Origin: Enoplolaimus lenunculus
Lineage: Eukaryota; Nematoda; Enoplea; Enoplida; Thoracostomopsidae
Assembly (NCBI GenBank): GCA_030248215.1
Contig: JASANG010002657.1
Span: forward strand, 1 to 64,000
DNA: 64,000 nucleotides
Reading direction: 5' to 3'
Below the pieces are notes generated by a model. That model saw only the letters and a program-made list of their open reading frames with translations, was not told the DNA's origin and did no database searches. Every line of letters begins with the position of its first letter. Within the stretch, counting starts at the first letter, position 1. A program made the translations under genes and the position numbers. Shown here piece after piece: positions 9,978 to 21,248 of the stretch.

Positions 9978-12839
9978 TAGTATGTCTATGTTGAAAATGT
10001 AAAAACAAACAATGCTAAGCTTAAGTATAAACTTGAATCTCTGTTTAAATATTAAGAAACCTAATGCGAGGTGATGAACCAACTCGAAAACGTCGTTACT
10101 CGTTTAAATCCGTTAGCTCCGACGATATGCTCATTTCTGTGGAATTTCGAAATTATCTATTTTTCAAAAAAGCTCGCAATTTTGCTTTGATGCAATAAAA
10201 ACGTGAACTCTGTAACGCATCGCTACACTTGTAACATCGCAAAACAATTTCAAAAAAGTTGAATTTAGGGATTTTTCAAAAAAAATTCGCTAATTTCATT
10301 ATTTTTTCCAATTTTCTACTCAAATATTTGTTGATTTCTAAGTTCGGCGGGAGAAACTGTATAAAAGTTTAATCAGATATTAGTAAACATTAACGCGGGC
10401 AGCGTATTTGTGCGCCGCTAACGTTTGGTTCTGAAAGTTTGCTGCAGGCTGGTAATAGGTAGTGGCGTAAGCGCATAGGGGCAAGAAATCCATGACAAAT
10501 ATCGCTTTGAACAAAATTCGTCCCGTTGATACACTTAACTGTTAGTCGACTCATTGCAAATTAAACTTATATAGAACGGAAATTGACGGGCGCTACACAC
10601 ATTCGAAAATCTGAAATTCAGTTTCGGAATAAAGAATTTCACCATTAACGAAACAAAACGCAAAACCAAGTATGTGCAAGATTATGTAAGGAAATTTAGT
10701 CTGCCTTTTAACGATTTCAAACGATAACTATTACCCATGTTCACAATAGGAGCCTGAATACATTGAAGACAACGAGACTAGATTTTGCTAGGGAGTAAAA
10801 AAATTCAGGAAGGGTATACAAGGGTTTTCGTTGACTTACAAGCAAAACTGACAATTTTCTAGATGGGCCAATGTTTTCCAGGGACTCAGGACGCTCCTTT
10901 GGCTACGAGCCCACGTAAGAATGAGCTTATACCTCAGCGTAAAGCCTACGCTCTAGGCGTAACCAAAATATATATCTAAAGCTTTAAGCTTAATCTGTGA
11001 CAGATCCACAAAAAATCTTTCCGCCCCTGATCTATCTTATATGGCTAACAGAATCCGTCATAACCATACACCTAGTTGAGTGGGATTTGTCTATACAATT
11101 TAAGGTTGTAATATATACTAGATAAGAAGGTTCCATAATATACGTCTGATTGAACAAACTTATAAAGTCGACACAGAGCCAAATGGATCGAATCAAATTT
11201 TGAACAACACGAAACAATTCTGACGAATAAAGTCAAAAATATTATTTCTTAAAATGTCAAAATGAACTAATTCCAAAATTATAAAATGTGTCCAACTTTG
11301 TAACATTTTAACTCGTATATCTTATCAATGACATCCGGTTCCGGAAATTAACGAGTATATACGTAACACTTCGGCGTTCAAATATTACGTTACCCTGGTT
11401 TTGCATTTCAATAAACAGAGTATAATTTGTTATCTTTTATCCGTTAGTTCGAATGAACTTTGTACAGTTTAACTCAAAACAACGTCATCACAGTTCGATT
11501 GCAAAATTGAATTCCGACCCTCAACTGATATAACAGGATATTTACGTAAACAAATAGTTTAAGTATGCTTCCGTCTCAATTTAAACCACTACTTGCAATT
11601 GTTACAAAATGCAAAAACGGCTCGAAGGCGCAAGATTTTTTAAATTCGTGTTATATAAACTCGATATCTTCTAAGTTATTTACGTTGAAAACACCTTTTA
11701 AGCTTCAAATGAACCATTTACATGGCAAACGTTTTCAACACGTTAACGTTTATGGGGGATACATTCCCGATTATCCCACCCTGTGATTTTGAACTGCTTC
11801 CAGTGTCGTTCAGTGTCGGACAACGCCGCACAACAAATACCGCATCAAGTTTACAGTTTAAAATTCGAAATTGGCCACCAACACAGTGTTAAAGTTGGAT
11901 TTTGGTTTCACATACTTAAATTAGTTGCCAAAATTTCGTAACACGAAAAAATATTATCAATATTAATTACCGGAACAGTTTCACTTGGAGTCAAACGAAT
12001 TCGAGTCCGAAATATTAACTTCAATTTAAATCACTCGTTGAATTTATCATCAAATTAAGGATAATGGCAACCACACAGGATGTTTTAGCGTGGAATAAAA
12101 TTTTGTACAATTTTTCAGTTAAATTTGTTTTTTGTTGCGAACTCATTCATTTTCGGCTATATAGTTAATAGTAATGATTGACAGTTGAGCTGTAAACACG
12201 CTGAACAAATATTAATAATATGGTAAGAGAAAATGTCTTAAAATCGGCTATATGTTTTCAAACATCTCTAGCACATATAACTAGTTAGAAATGTGGGATT
12301 AATTTGAGTTTTTCCTCTAAGACATAGCTCATTTAACAGAGTGTTTACCAGAAAAGCCTTTACTGTGAAAAAAAACTCGCGAGAGAAGCAAGCGAGAAAC
12401 CAAACGCAATTTTTGCAGCATAAAAGTAGAAATTCGTATTAAGATAGGAACCATGCCATTCTATCGTAAGGAATATTCTAATAGTTGGGCAAGCCCCCCC
12501 CATTCCTCTCGAACCACCCCTGTTGAGAATACAGGGGTCGACTTCATATATTCGACATGTTAAATGTAACTGCTTGTCGTTGAACTAGCATCGTAACAAA
12601 TTGTTTTAAATTTCAACAGTAACGCCGCGGTTTTTGTTTTTGAAACAAAATGTTTCAAATTTAAGATAAATGATTAATTAGACAAAAAATAAAAATTGAC
12701 AGAATTTGTCGAGCTGTAATTTGTAACATTTGAACAAAATACATAGCAACTGCTATTATATATTGTTGCAAAAATACTGATTCCCCAACGCAGTCGCTAC
12801 AACGTTTACAGTGAATAGTAATTTTTAGTTTATGTAAAT
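9978..12839. other. gene-free stretch with one MITE remnant
   Basis: AT-rich DNA. The only structured feature recognised is the hAT-like remnant at 10765-10912. Small frames at 11032-11217 and 11565-11786 have no coding signature beyond length. Confidence 0.4.
10765..10912. mobile_element. degenerate hAT-like MITE copy
   Basis: Shares the interior of the CCGTAGCC family (TTTTGCTAGGGAGTAAAA, AAGGGTTTTCGTTGACTTAC) and the right end GGCTACGAGCCC. The left terminus is eroded. Confidence 0.5.
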
Positions 12840-13262
12840 TGCGGGTTTCACGTTATAACAGGGGCAGTTTGGCATATTTACCTCCTATTAGACGATTGAA
12901 TAGCTACAAAGTCATATCATATTCGACGTATTATATGCGAATATCAAATGACATATTTTTGAAAGTCTGCATACTTCAGGTAACATACCCAAATTGTCCT
13001 GTTGAATATCATACGATGCTTGAAATTGACGTTTGAATTTTTGAATTGTGATGCTGTGGTTCTAAGTGGTTTTGTGTCAAAAAGGGATTTGCAGACGTGC
13101 ATTTGGTATTTTGACGTCAGTAATGCTGCCGTCCGACTTTCAATTTAGTTTTATTATCACCCGAAGATTACAGTGTCCCGCTGAATATCATGATATTCGT
13201 TGAAATTTCAGAATATCTATGAAATTCTCATAAATGTCCTTTAGTATCACATGCATCGCTGT
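12840..13262 (-). mobile_element. PIF/Harbinger-like MITE, truncated copy
   Basis: The left end TGCGGGTTTCACGTTATAAC matches the terminus of the complete element at 48498-49175. The interior follows that element in reverse orientation (CATACCCAAATTGTCCTGTT, then GTCCCGCTGAATATCATG) up to about 13262, where similarity is lost. The second terminal repeat is missing. Confidence 0.65.
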
Positions 13263-13990
13263 TTTCCTATCCTTGAACCTGAGAATACCATGAATCTGGA
13301 GCCGTAGTCGCTTTAAAACTTCATTATAACTGCCTAGTGCAATACACGAAATTATAATCATATTTTCTAGTTAAAAACAATTAAATGGTGCTGGGTTAAA
13401 TGTAGAACAGAACGGTAGGCACCTAAAAGCTAACCGATAAGAACGAATTTAGAAAAAGTCACACCAATCTAGACATATTTAGCTTTGGAACGAGTTGTTC
13501 AACACAGTTTAACTCAAATTTCTTTTACAATCTGAGCTATCAGCAACATTAGACATATTAATCGACACAATTAACAATGTAATAAAGTTAAACTGAATTC
13601 TGAAATTGAGAAACATTTCTCTAACAACCTTTGAAAGTTTATAAATGCTACTAAGACAGATTCGTGCTTTAACATCTATGTCTCAGGTACGGTGTGGGGC
13701 TCTCAGAACGCCAATTGTTGTTCATGGCAGCCCGAACAACTACTGGGCCAGAATACATCTCTAGTCTGCAGCTGGATCGAAAGTCAAATATTTGATTTTA
13801 ATTGGTAATTATCTTGATTTACCCAAATGTTCGAATCCGACTTCAGTTGTATTATTGTAGTTGTTGGCGCTGCGCTAAACAACAATTAGCGGTAGGAATA
13901 ATGTTTTGGGTGGGCACGATAAATATGTCCACAAATGTACATGAAATACACATGCTACTTTCGTACATAAAAATAGGCGTTGCGACGTAG

Positions 13991-14218
13991 TATGAAAATT
14001 CAAATCAAAGACGGACAAGGCTGGATTCCGGGATTGACCCCTCACCAGACCCCAACGAAATTAAAATGTGGTGCCATCTCGCAGGTCACAGGGTTGGTCT
14101 CGGATGCGTTAAATGCGGCGCTCGTATATACAAAAAAATCGCACCTCCGATGCCCCTATCAGAAAATCTTACACCCGTCGATGCGTCAAAAACAGTCATT
14201 TTGAAATTGCGTCCATAA
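13991..14218 (+). CDS. possible terminal exon of an unidentified gene
   Basis: A frame without an obligate start codon runs from just after an in-frame TAG (13988-13990) to TAA (14216-14218). It reads SGIDPSPDPNEIKMWCHLAG and then RVGLGCVKCGARIYKKI, ending in VDASKTVILKLRP, which looks more protein-like than the overlapping frame at 13980-14204. Two CxxC-type cysteines are present. No family is recognised, and the exon start is not defined. It could be part of an eroded repeat. Confidence 0.2.
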   Translation, partial: YENSNQRRTRLDSGIDPSPDPNEIKMWCHLAGHRVGLGCVKCGARIYKKIAPPMPLSENLTPVDASKTVILKLRP

Positions 14219-14371
14219 AGTTTCGTAACCTATACGCCTCATCAATTTCAATTAAAATTTTAATTTTTCACAAATTTTTCAATCCTCACTGATGTCGCCA
14301 GTTGTCGTTTTCGAAATAATTTTCCGTCACAGCGCTGTCAATTCCTGCTCCCAAGGTAGGAACCACAGACA

Positions 14372-14587
14372 CCACCAAAACAACAACAATAACAACAACA
14401 ATAATAACAACAACAACCAAAACAACAACAACTACAACAACAACAATAATAATAATAACGACAACAACAACAACAACAACCACAACAACAACAATGGCAA
14501 CAACAACAACAACAACTACAACAACAACTAGAACAACAACAACACAACAATAACAACAACAATAATAACAACAACAACAAAAACAGC

Positions 14588-14622
<35 letters not shown>

Positions 14623-14649
14623 AACAACAACAACAGCAGCAGCAGCAGC

Positions 14650-14687
<38 letters not shown>

Positions 14688-14694
14688 CTACTAC
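14372..14694. repeat. CAA/AAC trinucleotide microsatellite
   Basis: About 320 bp of CAA repeats with AAT, CAG and CTA interruptions. Read in frame it gives poly-Asn or poly-Gln on the + strand and poly-Leu/Val/Cys on the - strand, which explains the long homopolymeric frames here. No coding context adjoins it. Confidence 0.95.
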
Positions 14695-15836
14695 TCTGTC
14701 GAATATTTCATGCGCAGTTTACGTTTTTATTTTGTATCGCAAAATTGGAAATTCTCGTAAACAAAAATAAATTATTACAATTGTAATTTATACAGCAACT
14801 CAACTACATCGCAGATAGGTTTCGTTTAACAACGACAGTGAAGATTTAGCATCGTCCAGTTCTCATTTCTCGGCTTGAAATTTGATAAAATATGCCGATT
14901 TCTCAATTTCCACCTACATTTAAAGATAAGGTTTAGGCTTAAGTTCAGTTTTAGGCCTAAACTTAGGCTGAGGCTCAGGTAAAGGATTAAGATTTAGGCA
15001 AGCCTATTTCGAATACTAATCGTGAGCGTGACCCTGGCCTAAGGCCTGTGTAAGGAAGTGTGTAACAGCTTAAACTGAAATTATTGCTGTTACAACGATT
15101 TCGCCAAACTGTTGCTATTTTGTCAAAGCATAGCCGCCCGATATATGAATGGACGCTTGGTGCCAATCTCATCCGTATAATTATTATTAACGAATCACCT
15201 CGCAAAACCCTGTCAAAAATTATATTTGAATGAAATATGTCTCGGTTTTATGCGTTATAAATTAAATAAGACTCTGCGAATTCGGTAAAATACAAAAAAA
15301 AAATAATTTTAAAAATAAGTAATAGCAAATCCACAGTAACGTACAGTTCATTTGCCCATTTATTTCTAAATTGCCATAACATAAAAGAATTAACCATTAT
15401 AACCGTTTGTAATGGGAGAACGTCACATAACAGCGATTTGCATAAAGAAAAAACTATTACGTTGACTAGACTAAATAGGTTCGTTCCCATCAGAGTTTCG
15501 TAATTACATAATTTTAACTCATACGAGTGTTTAGGGTTGAAAAGTATGCACCTAAGGGTGGCGACACCAAAATGTGCCATGGTCGCCTCGTACCCATCAA
15601 GGTACACAACACCATAAGAGTAGAAAATTCATAATAAAATTATGACTGTACCCATTTATACCAAATTTCAACAATATTTATAGTTTATTGAAGTTGTTTC
15701 AACTCAGCTGCACGGGCGAATCGCCATAGATACCAGTGAGATTCAGGCCTTCGGGTACACGGTTCCAAAAAACTCAGTTGGATGAAGGTATTCGTAAAAA
15801 TCTTGAAACCGCCTTTGACTGTTCTTCAAACAATAA
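14695..15836. other. gene-free stretch with TTAGGC-like motifs
   Basis: Between 14925 and 15005 the sequence contains degenerate TTTAGGCTTAAG motifs like those of the CAGGGGCGGAAC family. The 119-codon - strand frame at 15248-15607 has a hydrophobic C-terminus but no recognisable domain, and I do not call it a gene. Confidence 0.4.
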
Positions 15837-16099
15837 CCCTTTCACTCATAGAGTGCACTATGAGCAACTAAATACAATAACGTACGAGCAATACACACAC
15901 TGTACGCAGTGTTTAACATTTATAACATATATGCGCAGTGCAAAATCTTGACAAGACGTGAGAGCCCCCTCGGGCTCGAGCATCAAGCTCCTATAGCTCA
16001 GTGGTCATCGTAAACGCCTCTTACCCGTGAGACTGGGGTTCGAATGTTACCTTGAAAATACATCTCATATGAAATTGAAAATATTCATGCGAGAAATGG
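15837..16099 (+). mobile_element. 263-bp TTAA element with tRNA-like promoter, copy 3 (+ orientation)
   Basis: The element is again exactly 263 bp, flanked by ATAA (15833-15836) and TTAA (16100-16103). Its + strand carries the tRNA-like module: GCTCCTATAGCTCAGTGG (A box) and GGGGTTCGAATG (B box), followed by the shared tail AAAATATTCATGCGAGAAAT. The 5' half differs considerably from copies 1 and 2, so this is an older insertion or a subfamily. Confidence 0.7.
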
Positions 16100-16762
16100 T
16101 TAAAGTGATCGTTTCAAAACATTAACGTAATGACCAGTTAAAATCGCCCTTAAATCATATCTCTGCAACTCAGCTATAAACATTATATCGAATCACGTAT
16201 CACCAAATTTACAACAAAACTATATCTAAAAACAGTAGGTAATCTAAAGTTTGAACTACAGAAATTACAGTAAATACTTCTATTGGCGTATCCAAGGGGA
16301 ATGCGACAGGTGTTAGCTCTCCGTGAACAGGGACCAAAACCAAAACTTTGTATTTAAACTTTAGCAATTTGGATTGCGTTTCACTACTCGCGTGCGAGCG
16401 ATTTTCACTGTGATATATCGCGTTGCCTCACCGTCAAATATTTCTAGATCCGCCATGCGAATACTTTAATTACTGAGCGTCATTGCAGGCGCAATAATAC
16501 TGCGTTAATAATTTAAATCACGTAAGACGTTTTTCATGGTCATTTCTCTAACACGCATATATCGCAAAATTTCACTTTGAAACATTTATTTATGTTAATC
16601 ACCGCAAAAAAGAATCTGAGCATGCATTTTCGTTGGTAGTTTACAGTTTAAAAATTAGACAATATTGTGTTAAATTTAACACAAATGCCTTTAAAAATGA
16701 AAACCAGACAGATCGATGGCCAAATTAAATTACGAATGGAGGTCGTTCCAGCTTTACTAGTC
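16100..16762. other. no features seen
   Basis: Apart from a short match to the ACTAAAATTGCG repeat near 16345-16410, nothing is recognised. Confidence 0.4.
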
Positions 16763-17071
16763 CCTAAAAGCTTAAACTCACTTGATTTAAGCTTAAGCTA
16801 ATCCACCGGTATTTAACTAACTTTTTAGATTAACTAACCTAACAAATCGTACTTATTTTCAGCTTAAGCTAAACTTATTAAACTGTTAGATAGACGGCTG
16901 CTCTGGTTACTTAATCTAAAAATAAGTTTACTTAAACTCGTGTTAAACTTAAAAACATGTTAGTTCAAGTGAAACTTAAAATTATAGTTTAGTTAGTCCG
17001 TCCAGCCATTTAAGTTTTACTTAAACTGATATTCAAGTATAGTTAAGCTATAATTTAAGTTTAAGTTTTTA
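16763..17071. mobile_element. AT-rich MITE-like element with CTTAAACT ends
   Basis: Left end CTAAAAGCTTAAACT and right end AGTTTAAGTTTTTAG are near-complementary, and the interior is dominated by CTTAAG/AGTTTA-type motifs. Boundaries are approximate and no target duplication is clear. Confidence 0.4.
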
Positions 17072-19438
17072 GAGAGTAATATCGATACACATTATGCGCA
17101 GCAATCTACTGAAACAAAGAGCAATATGTTTTTGTCAAGTTACTGGCGTACAGTATAGCTGCTGCACTGCAAAAAACTTAGGCTTAGGTTTTGAACTAAG
17201 AGTAACAAAATGTTTAGGCACAGAATTAATTTCATATTTCAGGCCTAGGCATAGAACACCGCTTATAACAATGTTACACCCCAAAAAGTAACATTGGCAA
17301 GTCTTTGAGTAACAAAGAAACTACAAATGAATTAAAACTTCAAATAAATGAAAATGAGTTAAAAAATAAGTAATATTTCAAAAAAAGACGAACAATCATG
17401 AAACATTTTTAAGTAAAGTTGAGTTTTTGGAGTTTCGAAATACAATAAACACAGATGTTATGTACTTAACAACTCGTTATAAAATGCCATCACATGCTGT
17501 TTGATGAATGAGACAAGGAAATAATAAGGTTTTTTTCTGCGTGACACATTCAAATTTATAGATAATCTTGAGGGCTAAAACCACGAGATACATGTGGGAA
17601 TATAATTAGTGAAATTGAAATTTTTAAAAAATATGTGTTTCAAGTTTTTACTATAAACCCTTGTCCTAATATAAACCTGACGAACGCTCATGCTGCTTCC
17701 TAACTGTAAGAAAAATGTTTTTAGTTCCTAAACGTTATAACCCATGGCATGTACCCGAGCCGCAGTCTGATCGTAACAGAAAAGTGTTTATTCAAAGTTC
17801 AAACATTTAAAAACTGATTCGAACAAAATTCGGCTGAAATAAATTAAAAAATTAATGTTTTACCAAGTAATTTTACAGACGGCGTTAGGGGGTAAGGTTA
17901 TAAGCTCACCAAAGAAAGTGGCGACAAAAAAAGTTGTGTGAAAGATCTGTGTCCCATTTTATAGCATATCGGTGGTAACGGGCCAACGAGTCAGAATACG
18001 AAACTGGAAAAGGCAACCAGGAATTGCCAGTAGAGAAGACAGAAACGTTGCCAGAGACTGCAAAATAAAGTTTTGCTAACAAGCAATTCTTTTAACTGTG
18101 TTTAAACAATTTGGGGAAAAAACGATGAAAATTCCAGTAAGAAAAGGGGCTCATTAGAATCCACTTGATATCACGAAAAAATATATATATTTCGCTAAGC
18201 TACGGATAGTAAACCAAGGACAATAAAATACCAACAAAATTGTACCACCTTTTCAGCACCGCCGTGCGTGTAACCAGAAACTGCTAAAAGGGTTCATCCA
18301 CTCGGCCCACATAAAAACTTAGGGAAACCCAATAACAGTTTTCACCTCGCTTGTATATAAATATATACTACAATGTACCCGCAGTTTAAATTTTTTCGGC
18401 GTTCTGGAGAGCTGGCTGCGGACCTGCGATGCTTGTATGGAAAATTCCCAGTCAGCAACCCATAGCGTAATCTTATTTCAATGCATGTCACGTAAATAGA
18501 CTACGCTAAACGACTTCAGACTCTATCCTGAAAACAACTCAACAAATTTTGGGCGCTAAACAATTTTCGGGGGATGGAGCGTGTAAAGATTTCAGATGAC
18601 TTGCAACCGAGGTTGACATTTTTCTTAAAACTTTTACAGCGGGGCCCAGCCGCCCCGTGGATCCCACTCTGCTACGTATCCGTAAAGACTTATGTGTCAA
18701 ACAAACTCTATTTTCTCCATATCTGACTCATACAATGCCAACAAAGTTTGAAAATAACCTCAACGTCAAATGTAATCAACCAAAAAAAGAGCAAAACTTA
18801 ATTTAAAATAGTTCTTCTGTTTTTCTTCGCTTATGCCTCTAAGGAATCAACATAAGTTTAAACTGAGACACCCCATCGTTGGCCAAAGATGTACCCAGAA
18901 GCCCGTAGGGCAGGGTACCAAAAAGTCACAAACTTTCTTATCTACGCTTGCTTGCATCAGCGGTGCTATAAGGGTAGTTAGTTGTTTGACGTAGGGTACA
19001 AAGGTTGAAGTTGCTCAACAGTGTTTCTTGCACTTACCGTGGAAATCTTAAACGAAAAGGTAACTCATTTTATCATAGAACTATTGACCTCTGTTTACAA
19101 TGAATATTTTTAAACTTCTTTCAGCTCCATTTGTTTAAAATTTCAGTCTCTGCGCATTTATTGGTAAAAACTAAATCAAATACCCTAAAGACAATTCTCA
19201 AAACTACAATCATACAGACTGTTGTTTAGGCTACGAGCGTTTTTTGGATGGTCAGCAAAGAAATCCTTTTTTCCCTAAAATGATGCTCCCGGCTTTTAGT
19301 TTTTCGTTCGACAAACTAAGTTAAGACAGTCTTTGGGTTGAAAAACAAGCAGCTGTGTTGAATTTGACTGTTCGCAACTCGCACGTGTGGCTTTTTATTA
19401 CCGGGGCATAAAACCAAGGTGTATTTTCGGGTGCATGG
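17072..19438. other. gene-free stretch
   Basis: No gene recognised. A weak copy of the hAT-like family lies at 18549-18681. A TTAGGC-like patch lies near 17178-17250 and explains the short + strand frame there. Confidence 0.4.
18549..18681. mobile_element. very degenerate hAT-like MITE copy
   Basis: Shares the block order of the CCGTAGCC family (GGGCGCTAAA, GACTTGCAACCGAGGTTGAC, C-rich block, TGCTACGTATCC) without clear ends. Confidence 0.35.
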
Positions 19439-19445
19439 GTATAAC

Positions 19446-19841
19446 CAAGAGTGGATAATCGCTATTTAACAAGAGTGTGCAACTGGGCACATTCTGTGTA
19501 GTAAAATATGCACCCGGCACGCGTTGCCTTTTTGCTCCACCCCTCCTTTATTTAGAGTGGGGGGGCACATTCTGTGTAGTAAAATATGCACCCGGCACGC
19601 GTTGCCTTTTTGCTCTACCCCTCCTTTATTTAGAGTGGGGTACAACCGGTGCGAAAAATTACCCTTTACGTATGCGGCGACAAACTTGATCCCTTAGAGT
19701 TTACATTAGGAAGTATTCATGTGATGGCACCCCTTTCTCCACACAAGGGTTGGCGGTCGGCCAAAATCGCAACGCCCGGTGGTACATTTTGCACCATGCA
19801 TGACCCCAAGAGTTAGACACTCTTGTCATTATTCACTCTTG
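19446..19841. mobile_element. MITE with CAAGAGTG ends and 7-bp TSD, copy 1
   Basis: A 396-bp element with inverted ends CAAGAGTGGATAAT and ATTATTCACTCTTG. It is flanked by GTATAAC on both sides (19439-19445 and 19842-19848), a 7-bp duplication. The arms also pair further in (ACAAGAGTGTGCAAC against its complement, and CACCCGGCACGCGTTGC against GCAACGCCCGGTG). A 78-bp internal segment is duplicated in tandem. A related element is at 51115-51420 and a diverged one at 59104. No transposase. Confidence 0.75.
19485..19640. repeat. 78-bp tandem duplication inside the CAAGAGTG MITE
   Basis: Segments 19485-19562 and 19563-19640 are near-identical direct copies (GGCACATTCTGTGTAG ... TTTATTTAGAGTGGG). 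Because 78 is divisible by three, one frame shows the same peptide twice, but the frame belongs to the transposon arm and is not taken as a gene. Confidence 0.85.
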
Positions 19842-19848
19842 GTATAAC

Positions 19849-21104
19849 TAAGGATGTATCTAGGAGGGGTTTAGGATTTAAAACATCCCCTCTTTTGGGA
19901 TTATTGTAAATATGTTTTAGATACTTTTTCAGTGTTCAACGAAAGAAACCCATTAAGATTTTGTTTAAATCAGGTTCCGAATTTTTCTCTGCTACACATC
20001 TTAGGCATGGGCACAAGTTGGTTCATGGCTGTCCTAAAGAAATTTGAGAACATGTCTACATGCTAACTACAAAATATTTTAGACTGATCATCCCGGTACT
20101 ACACCGCTAGATTTCTCCGACTGGATCTGCCATAACAGACAATGGAACATTTCTGTTTAAAAATAATCAAAATTAAGCCTACACAAACATCATAAAAATA
20201 TCAGACGGCAAACAAACAAGCCTTAAATTTCAAGTGTAGGGGTTGGCAAGATATACCATAAGGTGAATTATATTAAAGGGGTACATCACAATGCAAACTT
20301 AGTGGAAACCAAAAATGTTTTTTTTGACTGGCACCAGATGCAACAGCTGTGTGTTTACGCGTTTAAAAAGATTGCAAGCAAAAATAGCTTTCTATTTTGT
20401 ACAGAAATTTTGAGCCAATTTTGAGCAGAACACAACCGTTTTTCATAATGCATGATTTGTGTTAAATGAGCATAATAATTATTATATTTTCAAATTATGA
20501 ATTTTGTCAAAATAGACTCGAAATAACTGATCTTATCACCATTCATCTGCAATTTGTTTTACATCTGTTTAAACTAAGAAAATACCCTGCACCAAGCTGG
20601 AGCGAAAATTTGCCCCATACAAAAGTTTGCAAGCTATCCCTGTGGGGAAGATGGAAAAGCGGCGCGGGCCGGCGCTTAACGACATTGATTGCCTCGTGGG
20701 ACCAACGCAAACCGCACCATACGAGGCAAATACGGGACAAAAATTGAAAGAATTCCTATCGTTTTTGAAACTTTAATCCACGACATGCTGAATATCTAAA
20801 ATTTTTGTTGTTCATCTAACTTTTCTAATCCTTCATTAGCTAAACTCAGCTTCAATCTGTACTGAATGAGTAAAAAGTCGCGAAAAGATCAACTCATTGC
20901 ATAATAATCCTATGGAAATCAACATAACAATCGTTGAAGTGCTGATGTTAGGTAACTGCTTTTTATGGGGTCCAAACGGCGTGTAAAAATCTTACGCTGT
21001 TGTCGCAGGTCGCCTCAATTCCATCTCTGCCCGGAAATTGCATCCTCGTACCTCTACAGGATTCGCCACTGGTCACTAGGCAATGATGCAATTCTTTTGT
21101 TCCT
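19849..21104. other. gene-free stretch
   Basis: No gene recognised. A G+C-richer block at 20580-20750 gives open frames on both strands of 65 to 93 codons but no recognisable domain. Confidence 0.4.
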
Positions 21105-21248
21105 GAGATCAGAAAGAAAACACCGGAATAATGCATACGTACTATATTTTTCTATTTTGACATGACGTGATGTTACTTTCTTTCTGAGATAAGAAAAAAC
21201 CACGGGGATAATGCATACTTGTTATGTTTCTCTATTTTGACATGACAC
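21105..21248. repeat. 81-bp imperfect tandem repeat
   Basis: The segment beginning GAGATCAGAAAGAAAACACC recurs 81 bp later as GAGATAAGAAAAAACCACGG; both continue with ATAATGCATAC and CTATTTTGACATGAC. The second copy is shorter. Confidence 0.6.

Noticed and set aside
14286-14687. Long poly-Leu/Val/Cys and poly-Asn frames on both strands
   Set aside because: They are translations of the CAA microsatellite, open on both strands and without flanking coding sequence.
15248-15607. 119-codon - strand frame with a hydrophobic tail
   Set aside because: The hydrophobic part is from T-rich DNA, there is no known domain, and no exon borders fit.
20543-20747. Opposed 65- and 93-codon frames in a G+C-richer patch
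   Set aside because: Both strands are open and no protein family is recognised; probably a repeat-derived patch.
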